A program made the position numbers and the translations under genes. From Istiophorus platypterus (lineage: Eukaryota > Chordata > Actinopteri > Istiophoriformes > Istiophoridae), in the NCBI GenBank assembly GCA_016859345.1, contig CM029114.1, positions 12,546,501-12,610,500 of the forward strand: 64,000 nt of DNA, read 5' to 3'. Under the pieces are notes generated by a model that had not been told where the DNA came from, ran no database searches, and saw only the letters and a list, made by a program, of their open reading frames with translations. Positions 54,396-64,000 of the stretch are shown piece by piece. Numbering within the stretch: position 1 is the first letter of the stretch; each line of letters opens with the position of its first letter.

Positions 54396-54498
54396 AGTAA
54401 TAATAATTATCAACATTATTATTATTATCATTATTACTACTACTACAACTACTACTACTACTACTACTACTACAACTACTACAAATAATAATAATATA
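54396..54498. repeat. compound (AAT/ATT/ACT)n microsatellite
   Basis: About 100 bp of trinucleotide units shifting from AAT to ATT to ACT/ACA and back to AAT. Confidence 0.92.
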
Positions 54499-54712
54499 AA
54501 ATACAAATACCTTGAAATGGAGCCCTGAGTCAGTTTTTTTTTATATGTTTCTAAAGTGGAAAAATTATGATTTTTATCACCTTGTTAATGTAGGACTTGA
54601 AGCTTAGACCTAAATCTCAAATAACATCAAGATATATAATCTCATATTTAATCCAGGGAGATTATATAAAGTAATTTATCACACCTCAGTAACACGAGAG
54701 TATATGCCCAAA

Positions 54713-54755
54713 CACTCACACACACGCACACGCATGCACGCACGCACACACACGC
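54713..54755. repeat. imperfect (CA)n
   Basis: CA units with frequent GC interruptions (cacacacgcacacgcatgca). Confidence 0.85.
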
Positions 54756-57463
54756 ATTTGCACCCACCTCACAAACACAAGCACACTGAGTGCCAGATTA
54801 ACCAGTGTACTGACAAAGGTGTAATTTTATCAAGTACTGCAGACGTTAACCCAACTACTGGGTGTTACTCAATTGGAATTTTCTCTCAATGTTACCCGTG
54901 TTGCTCCCCTGTGCTGCCTGTGAGCAAAGCATGTCATTAAGGGATTTATCTTTTTTCACACAAATCAACAATTTCCCTAAAGAGACTAAAACTAGCAAAT
55001 GAATCTATCTTACAGAGTATTGTCAGTGTAGTCAGGGCTGATACAGTTTATGTGTGTACGCCATCAAATTCCACTGCCTCCAAAAAAATATCAAAAACAT
55101 ATGAAAAAGCCATATGTTTACTTCAGGTGACGTATTCTCTTCCTTCACTGTGATCAACATAACAAGCATAGTTTATACTGAAACAACTCTGATTGCATTT
55201 TCAATCTTTTGCAGTAGCTCCTCGTTGGGCTTGGGGCACATGGTTCTGTGTTTACACTGCTTTGCTTGTTTGATGAGCTGGAGGGAATAACACCTTATTG
55301 CTACAAAAAGAATACCCCTCACTTCAGGCTTTGGAAGAACAATGTCTGAGAATGTTTATCAAATGTGTGTATGAAAAGAAGAGACAGCTTTCAGTAGTTT
55401 CTCACAATATTTTTAGAGGGACCTCATTAATAACCATTGTTTACCCACTTTTGATGCCAGAGTTTGGATCCAATGAATAAACGTGAGGGGAGAATTTGCT
55501 AGTGACGCTTGCATCCACGCATTTTGATGAAATGATCTATTTTCTAACAAGTCTCCATACCCCAAATTATTTTTTTTTACAGACTTGGGATAATAAAAAC
55601 TAATCTAATCAGGTTATCTGTTACTTTGATCTAAATGCTAGTTTGCCAAGAAGCTTCTAACTATTTTTTATCAACTTTCCTTATGACTGCAATTCATGGC
55701 AATTTTTGGCAACTAGAAAAAATGTCATACCATCAAAAAAGAGTCTTTACAATAGGCCATTATCTTAGCAGATATTTCAACTTGTCATATAAAGCTGTGG
55801 TGTTAAGTATAACATTAACCATGGCTTTGTTCTGTGTCCCAGTGCACCATGAGAGTGAGCCAAACAGCCAGCACGTACAATACCAAGACTCTGGAAAGTG
55901 AAACAGCTATATGGAATTCAGCCATCATTAGTTTTAATATTTGCATCTGTGCTTTTTCTACTCTGACATTTCAAAATATCTTCCATGAACAAGGCTTATG
56001 GGGGGATGATGATATCACACATGGTGGCAGCTTCCCTGGTGCATGGGGCATCAAACAAGCCATATCTAAATCTGGGGGATGATCTTTGGAAGTGTATTAC
56101 ATGCTGGGAAAAGTATCTCATACTGTTTATTTTTAGATCAGTATCTCATCAATATGAGAAAACAATCTATTTGACCAATCATAATATGAAATAAAAAAAT
56201 GAAGATGTTTAATTATTGATATAAGCAACTTTTGGTTGTTTGTTTTTGGGTCAGTCTCAAGTTTGAAATCTCAGGTTCACTCCAAAGTCAAAAGATGTAT
56301 GCAGGAGACCTGCAACACTCGTCTGTAATTTGATGTCTCACCTACTATCAAGGTGAGATTTCAAAAAAGGAGAGCTCCAGTTTATGCCACCAATTGTGAC
56401 ACTAAATGAACATTGTGTAACATATTTTTTTCAAACAATCTACCTCTCAATATTAACAGTATTAATAGAGGTTGATCAAAAGCATCAGAAATCTATTTTA
56501 TGTGGTATTGATGGTTGATTGAAAGAGTGTTACAGACTTGTGCCCAAAATTACATGCTGAATCAAATTTTTAAGAATAAGTTGCTTGAAGGAAAGCAAAA
56601 ACAGTTTCTAGGACATAATTAGTGTAAGTACATTGCTAAAAAAAAAAAGAAGTCAACCAATTTCAATTTAAGGTTCACTTAATATCTTTTACTGAAATTG
56701 CCCTTAATAAATAAAATGCAAAACACAAAGGCCTTTCTTGTAGAGCAAGGTGATTTTATTTAGATTTCTAGGCTAGTTTTCTTAGTTTGAAATGGGGACA
56801 CTGGGGATAAAGACACAGTAATAAGTAATTTCCAATCTAAATCTAAGTGTTACAGACTTTTGCATCAGAGGTTATGTTCACCGTATTCTGCTCTGCTTCA
56901 TTCAGACATGAGAGAGGCTAGTGGACACATGAAGGATACAGAGACTTGTTTGGCTCTGAATGAGGCAATAGGACAGTGAAGTCAGGGCTATCAAAAGTGG
57001 GGGCATGCTCCTCTAGAGAGCTGGGTTTTGAAAATGGGTTTTGTGGTGCCCAGTGGGATTCCTGCGTCATCTGACAGCTGAACAAAGTTCCTTTGGCAGA
57101 CAAAGCCTAGTAACGGGCACTGTTTGATGTAGTCTGTGAAGCTAAAAAACATTAGAGCCAGTACACAAATGCATAAAGAAACACACTAAGTAAAAATGTT
57201 GAAAATGTAATTGAATTAAACACTGAGTATGGAAAACCCACACACAACAACCCTGCCAAATGTGGGTGAAAAACTGGCTATGGCAGGTAGCTGTACATTT
57301 CTACTAGCCGTGGTGGCGGGTGAAGAATTCTGATCTTGTTTCTGTATAAAAGCATGTCCAACACAGAGTGTGACTGCTCTGTGTTGTGACACGGTAAAAT
57401 CACTGTCTCTCTCACCTCACATTGGACATACCTGGAAGCAATTTAGACCCATATTAATTCTCT

Positions 57464-57466
<3 letters not shown>

Positions 57467-57558
<92 letters not shown>
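57467..57558. repeat. (CA)n microsatellite, long and pure
   Basis: About 46 uninterrupted CA units, on the plus strand. The poly-HT and poly-CV frames are artefacts of it. Confidence 0.98.
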
Positions 57559-57562
<4 letters not shown>

Positions 57563-58036
57563 ACCCTATGTATCTGTAGATGGATTCTCTCTTCTTTTCT
57601 CTACAAATTAACCAAATGTTAGACACTTTCCTTTCTGCTCTTAAATATTATCATCAGTAATAAAAGAAATGCATCATTTACTTATACTCAAACTCATTTT
57701 GTGCAGCAATGTAGCAATCGGCAATATTTATTTTTTCTATTCCTATACGCCTTACAAACAGGCACTGTGTCTTCTTGTTAATTTGTTTGTATCTTTGTTG
57801 ACTTGAAAAGTTGCTTTGCTGACTTGACAACCGATGGCAGTATATGACTTCCCTGACTCATTTGTTCATTTGTAGTAGATATTCACTGATCTTTTGAATC
57901 TGCACTGTCTTCAGTCTAGTTGATTATAAATAAAATTCTTCTTTCTCTTCCCTTTCCTTCCACTCCTTTCTTGCATCACTGTTTGATCTATTGAGGGAAA
58001 CAGTTTGAATGGATTTATATTTCATACACATACACC

Positions 58037-58055
58037 AAATAAATAAATAAATAAG

Positions 58056-58096
<41 letters not shown>
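58037..58096. repeat. (AAAT)n(TA)n microsatellite
   Basis: About four AAAT units, a short GTT break, then about 20 TA units. Confidence 0.95.
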
Positions 58097-58098
<2 letters not shown>

Positions 58099-61018
58099 CA
58101 TATAGAACACTTTATCAACATACTTGTTAATACAATCAACCATGTCATTTAAATAGCTGTAACTCACCAAAGAAAGCATCAAGAATCACAGATACTCTTT
58201 AACATGGCATTTGAATGAGACTAGATGTAAATTCTAAATGTGGAGGTTTTAGCATCTTAGTTGCAGCCACCGACCAGAAATGTTTGAACTTTACAGTGAG
58301 TGAAGTTTACAGAATAGTGCAACAAATAAAAGAGCAGCAGTTCTGTGTGGGGGTCAGTGAAAGAGAAGGACATGTTCAAGGCAACACGGAAGCCACAAGC
58401 CACACATGCTAAGCAGCTGAGTAGAACTGTGGTATGGAGAGAAGCCATCCTGAAAGCAAAAGCAATGCATCAAACCTTGAACTAAGACGCTTAGAACAGA
58501 GCAAAAAAGTCTTTATAGGACACATGATCACTGAAACTGGAACATTATAAGCCTAGCCTACAGAATCTTGAATAATACTGCATAGTATTGGGTCCAAAGG
58601 AGAGTTATCAAGTAATTTCTGTATTTTTAGAAAAGAAAAGAACACTGAACAAATAATTATTATCAATTTTCCCTATTTTCCCTATGAAAAGCAGAGGAAA
58701 ACTCAACCGAATGCAGTAGTGATATAAACGATGCAATCGTTAGACTCCATGCCAAGGCCAGTCACCGTTACTTCATTGGAATTTTATGGAATAGAGAAGG
58801 TTAAGGACTTGCCTTGAAGTGATAATGCTTTTTAGTCAACCAACACCGAAAAGCTTTCCTTTTGCAACCAATTCTGAAAACCTTGCAGCAAATAACAAGA
58901 GGCCAGACTGTCTCAGATCTGAAAGATTGCATAAAATTTCCCGAATCTATATATTTATAGAGCACAATTACAAACAAAAAACGATGACCAAAGTGCAAAT
59001 AATGAGCCATGGTTAGAGAAACCATACAATCTTTAAGTTAATGTTTTAAATGTGCTGTGGCAGGTTTATGCTCAGTATAGAAAGTTAATTAATTATTTTA
59101 TCATGGCTGCTCAATTTACACAGTGCAGAGCATCATTACTGTGTTGGGAGAGAAACGTAAAACTAGAGGCAATTTAAGATCATGCTGCTTCCAAAAGTCG
59201 CACCAAGATTTATTGGTATACACAGTTTATTTCATACCATCAATGATACATTTTCTCTATACTTTACTCGTTTTGGCCTTTATGAAAGGATTCTTAATTC
59301 TTTTTTTTTTCTTGATATATACACAGTAGTATATGCAGGTCCTCACAGTCACATCACCATGGACAAAATAGCAGAGCTTTTCCCAGCTATCATCTATATT
59401 TCTCTAGAAATATTCTATAAATTAGCCCAAAATTTCTTCCACATCTGAAGCTTAAAACATGGGAAAATTATGAAGATGGCATTATATTGATTTTTTTTTT
59501 TTTCTGTTTACTGTAGAATTACACAAAAACATGCTTCAAGGAGTTGTAACCCATAGCGACAGCCATGTCCCGCCTGTCACATGCTCCAATGAACATTATG
59601 ATGGAATTGTTTTTCCTATTTTGCTTACCCGGCTGCAGTAAGTATAAGCAGAGGAAGATGGAGAGATGTGGATTATTTGTATATTGTGTAGGAACCCCAG
59701 AATGCATACTAACACAAACCTTCACTGGGTTACTTTCTTCACAATTTTAATTTTGGAGATGTCTATCTGAGATAAGACTATGATGGCAATAATTAGAAAT
59801 GCCCAAGGCTCTCTTAATTTATTTTTGAGTACTTTTCTTCTGCTCAGTTCATCCTCAGTTGCTGATTATATAATAGGATTATGTCATCCAAAATACCAAA
59901 AAAGACAGAAATTAAACATTAAAACTGAAATGAATAAGCTTAATCTTATCTCTCTGTCCACTTGCGACCCTTTCAAACTAAGAAAAACCTCAATCTGCTG
60001 GAATCAAATTGTGCTGTTTCGTCACCACACCACTGGCAGCCACACTGTGGTGCAAGACTCTCCACTGACCCCCACCACAATCCTTTCCCAGCTGCCCATC
60101 AACATTATCTCTGCAGTGGGCCAATTAGTCATCATCTGCCTTGTTTTGTTGAGCTCACACAGTCAGATATACTCTGATTCAATAAATGATTTAAATAATG
60201 GGCATGTAATCATAGATGCTGATAATTCTGAATCTTATTTGATCCCTCAAATCAATTCAATCTGCTGACAATACACCATAAGATCCAACCATTTTATTAT
60301 TAAATATATCAAAAAGATATCAAATAAACCAATCACATAACTAGTGAAGGATGTAAAAACGTGTTTTGGTTACAGAGCAACATATTTTAGCGAAACTAGT
60401 CCAGACCAAAATTGTCTCTGATTACGCATGACTGCTTGTCTTCGAATAGTCAGTAAAATGTGGGACAAAATGTAGAAGGTTAAGGAGTGGTCAGATGGGA
60501 AGCCAGTGATGGATCATGTTCTCATTGCACTACCCACTAAAAATGGTAATCCAATTTTTCTTCATATATAGTACTCACGTAATTGTAATGCACGTCCCAC
60601 GATTAGGGACAAAATAGCAAGCAGAGTAGCATCACTGGCTGGATTGAAAATACATTTTCTGTACAGAAACGCACAAAGTCAACCTCTCCTGGATAACATT
60701 AGATGGAAATAGTAACATTAAAAAAAACCCTTAAATACTAAGATTAAGAAAATGGCAAAGGCAAAATGCATCAAAAAAACACAAACAATAAACAAAAAAT
60801 TGTTATCAGGTGCTAATTACTTGCTGCAAAGCATTCCATACAATATCAAGCTATGTTGTCATACAATACATAAGCCTAAAGTGTAAGTTTATGATTAAAG
60901 CTAAGAAAAAAAAAATCAGGGTTATTTATTATCCTTATCAACCATCAATCTGTAATATGACTGTATCTGTTTGTACGTGTGTTTATGTGAGCGTGTCAAT
61001 AGTCATGTGTGTTTCACG

Positions 61019-61030
61019 CTCACACACACG

Positions 61031-61113
<83 letters not shown>
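61019..61113. repeat. (CA)n microsatellite
   Basis: About 45 CA units interrupted once near the start by CGGTAA. The His-Thr and Cys-Val frames over it are artefacts. Confidence 0.97.
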
Positions 61114-61116
<3 letters not shown>

Positions 61117-64000
61117 TGCTGACTTCAACTCTAAAGCAGAGAGCCAAGGCTCTTCAAGTCCTAAAACTGATGGTCTGGATACTCTCATCTCCTGTTCGCC
61201 TTGTCAAGTCATTATAGTGCACCAAGTCATTAGCTGATGGTGTAGTCATCCATTACAGCTATGAAGGAATAAAATAAAGGGGAAGCAGAGATGATTCCAA
61301 CTCCAAGATGTCCAGATCTTGTGAAGGACAATTTTTCTCTGTCGCTGTCAAACCGTCACTGAGCACTTCAAAGTAAGAATCAAGAAAAAAGAAATTTGAT
61401 CTTGAGACACTAAATCTGCTAACTAGATGAGTGTAGAGGTTTTCCTTCTTGGATTGTTGCATCCTGGTCCATATTTGTTGCTCCATCAAATTTAATTTGA
61501 TAGACCTGACAATGACAGAATGACTATTTTATATATTAACAGCAAATTAGTTTCCTAATCAAAACACAAATCAAACAATAGTGTATCAATCAAGGTAATG
61601 GGACAAAAAACTAAAGAAACGTATACCGGGGTTGCATCTTACCTAATACACAAATGACTTTATTCAGTTGACGTTCTACCAAAGCAACATCAGCGCAACA
61701 GATTTAATTCCCCTGAAACAGATGTTAAAAAATTAATTTTGCCGCCAAGAGATTATTATGAAGCCCCTGGTAACGGATGCAGCTATCAGAGGTTTAGCTG
61801 TGGAATGCGAGAAAGGGTTAAAACATAGTACAGGGTAATTGTGTTTTTTCGTGATATTCATTATAATCACACTCCCATCCCATTTTCCAGCCAGTCTCTG
61901 TTCCACTACAAGCAGCGAGATAATGTATTTTCTCATAGGGGCTCTCATATCATTATCATCATGCATCTTTCTAAGAATTCTAGAAAATTACTTAAAATTT
62001 AGTAAACAGTGTAGGATCAACTTAATATTGACCAAAAAAGAAACACCTCTCTATTATGCAGAGACATGCTATCCTCTTTTACTCCCTTTTGTATGGGAGA
62101 GGGTTGTTTTCAGGCCAATGTCCCTAACATGAATAAAAATGTTGCGCTAACTTCTCTGAAAAAACAGCAGACCTCAAACCAACTGTTCTAGAAACATTTA
62201 GATGTTAGATGTGTATGTGTCTGAGATGCCAGAAGAAAAGTTACTTCCTGTATAAACTTTTACAATGTATGCCTCACAACAAAGTTAACAAAGAATAAAA
62301 TGGATAAAAAAATAAGTTAAAAGAATAAAATGAAAATGTTGAGAAGAATTGAAAGGAAAATATATTGGTGAGAGATGAGTCTTGACTATTGAAGAGTGGA
62401 ATATTGTGGAATATTTGTAAAATGATGGTACATCTACTCCAAAAAAATATATTTACTCTGGGATTAGAATACAGTCAACAACATAGATCTGGTTTGATTA
62501 TTTAAAGCTTGGTTGGATAAATAGTCATTGTCTCCATAACAGTCAACAGCTTAAAAAAGCTGGTATTGTAACAGTCAGTCCGGCACTGTTGTTGTAGTAA
62601 TGGGTTATACCACTGGGTGGGGACTTCTTGTTTGATGAGATGCACTTAAAATGGTCTAATCTATTTTCCTGTTCCCTATAACACTCTGAAGCTAACTCTC
62701 CTGACTTAGTACTTGGTAAAGTGTACCCTTGAATTCATATATGGCTATGGGTTGGCAAATAGATATGATAAAGTTAAGTACAGTAAAAATAAAGTAGAAC
62801 TTCCTGAACATTCCTATCGGAGTTAGTCAGCTATTCTAAAGCTAATGCTAATGCTATATTAACAGCTCCAACACAAACAAGTTTATAGTAACTGTCTGCC
62901 AAAGCCGAACATATGAATTGTCTTTGGTAAGCATCTGATGGAACATGACACAAACTATCTGGCTTCTTGCCTTTACTGAGTTTAGCACCATAAATTTTTA
63001 CAGCGACCCAGTTTTAAAGTAATGGAAATTACATATTAGGATGATTTATTTAACTTTTAAATACAATGTATCATCATTATTATTACATCCAGTTAATATA
63101 ACTACATTAGGCTCCCTCTCAGCAGTAATCCATAATATAGATGTTAAAAAAATGCTCAAGATGAGAGTCAGAGTCAAAAAGGAAAAATAACCACCTGTAA
63201 CTGCAATTGGTATCACTATTTGCAATGTTGACATATTGTAAATGTTAATTCTGGGTTTTGTCATACTCCATGAAAGGATATATTTTGCTTCAATGTTTAT
63301 TTAGGTCTATATACAAGTCACTGAGCCTGGATTGTGAAGGGGGCATAATTAAAACTGTTTTATATAAATTTTGTTCGGAATCGTTTTTGTTCATTCTAAA
63401 TTCCTTTTTTTGAGAACCAATGAACAAGTAGGCTTGATATCAAAGTTATGGCATTTGTCTGTAAAAATGCAATGAATTCCAAGAGGAAAAAAGACCAGAT
63501 GGTGAGAAAGCTGGCTGGTATGAGCAATGTAAGGCAATTTTACAGGTCATTGTCTTTGAAAATTAATAGGAAAACAATGACAAGGGTAGAACTGATTCCA
63601 GAGAAGAGGAAAACAAGCCGAGAGCGGACCTTTGGAAAGAATATTTATATTGTGGTTTTATGTTAATATTATGTGGCCGACATTTACATCTGCATTCAGA
63701 ATGGATATCCTAGCCATAATTGACAACGACATAGAATGACTGGCTACAGGACAGTTTGATCAAGTGAGTAATGTCATTCTCTAGTCTTGACTCATTATAC
63801 TCTAGCCTTTATTGTTAGCAAGGCTAAACAGTGACTTCAATAGACTGAGATTGATTCATTACACAAAGTAATAATTGAAATCACAAGACCTACATGATGA
63901 TGAGTAAATTTAAATTGTATCATCATTACTGGAATTAATAACTTTCATGGTTTTTTGGCTACAGTTTTGATTATGTGAGAGAATATGGTGACTTTCAATT

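Larger units (their letters stand above)
38532..64000 (-). other. ctnna2: ctnna2 intron upstream of the 81-nt exon (partial)
   Basis: The intron upstream in transcript order, ending at the acceptor tttcacag before 38531 and extending past the window end, so it is at least 25.4 kb. The preceding alpha-catenin exon (expected to end near SEYM-N) was not seen. No long leucine-rich-repeat frame is present, so the LRRTM1-type nested gene known from the mammalian intron is absent here. Contents: microsatellites, SINE-like pieces (44193-44312, 53755-53865), a purine-rich strand (47876-48130) and a candidate internal promoter with first exon (40667-40840). The rest is AT-rich sequence with only short chance frames. 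Confidence 0.85.

Noticed and set aside
57370..57626. poly-HT and poly-CV frames
   Set aside because: Translations of a pure CA microsatellite.
59780..60268. 162-residue plus-strand frame with hydrophobic start
   Set aside because: No recognised family, no splice or promoter context, codon use like surrounding AT-rich intron.

Overview
This window is AT-rich vertebrate DNA, almost certainly from a teleost (probably percomorph) fish. It lies almost entirely inside the introns of one gene on the minus strand, the neuronal alpha-catenin gene ctnna2. The fish assignment rests on the repeats: an IR/DR Tc1-like transposon, a second Tc1-like relic, pieces of a familiar fish SINE-like family, an L2/Maui-like LINE relic and many microsatellites. 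The catenin assignment rests on two exons with clean splice sites that encode adjoining alpha-catenin residues.

Layout, read in gene (minus) direction. 64000-38532 is more than 25.4 kb of upstream intron. 38531-38451 is an 81-nt phase-0 exon (27 codons). 38450-24382 is a 14,069-nt intron. 24381-24229 is a 153-nt phase-0 exon (51 codons). 24228-1 is more than 24.2 kb of downstream intron whose next exon was not found. Together the two exons encode the start of the alpha-catenin M domain, which contains the vinculin-binding helices. Paralog-specific residues (KEKGDPLN, MDHISDSF, NKLVE) point to alpha-N-catenin (CTNNA2) rather than alpha-E (CTNNA1). No other coding exon, tRNA, rRNA, CRISPR array or prokaryotic feature was found. 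The nested LRRTM1 gene known from the mammalian CTNNA2 intron is not in this stretch.

Intron contents. 1-24228 holds a GATA microsatellite with a 138-bp higher-order period, a G-rich G4-prone tract, a MITE-like element, a fish interspersed repeat and the Tc1 element at 16567-17608. That element has about 210-bp inverted repeats with inner and outer direct repeats and TA duplications; its transposase is internally deleted and lacks the catalytic Glu. 24382-38450 holds a 280-bp segment that is a near-identical copy of DNA just beside the 153-nt exon, a Tc1-like relic next to a TA tract, an interspersed repeat, a LINE reverse-transcriptase relic and a (AAT)n/(ATT)n palindrome. 38532-64000 holds two SINE-like pieces, several CA/TA microsatellites and, 2.1 kb upstream of the 81-nt exon, a promoter-like arrangement: TATA box, ATG in good Kozak context, 23 open codons and a possible donor in the phase needed to splice into the catenin exon.

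The most interesting leads are that possible intragenic ctnna2 promoter with alternative first exon (speculative) and the very recent 280-bp duplication flanking an exon (directly visible). Nearly all other open reading frames are chance or microsatellite frames.
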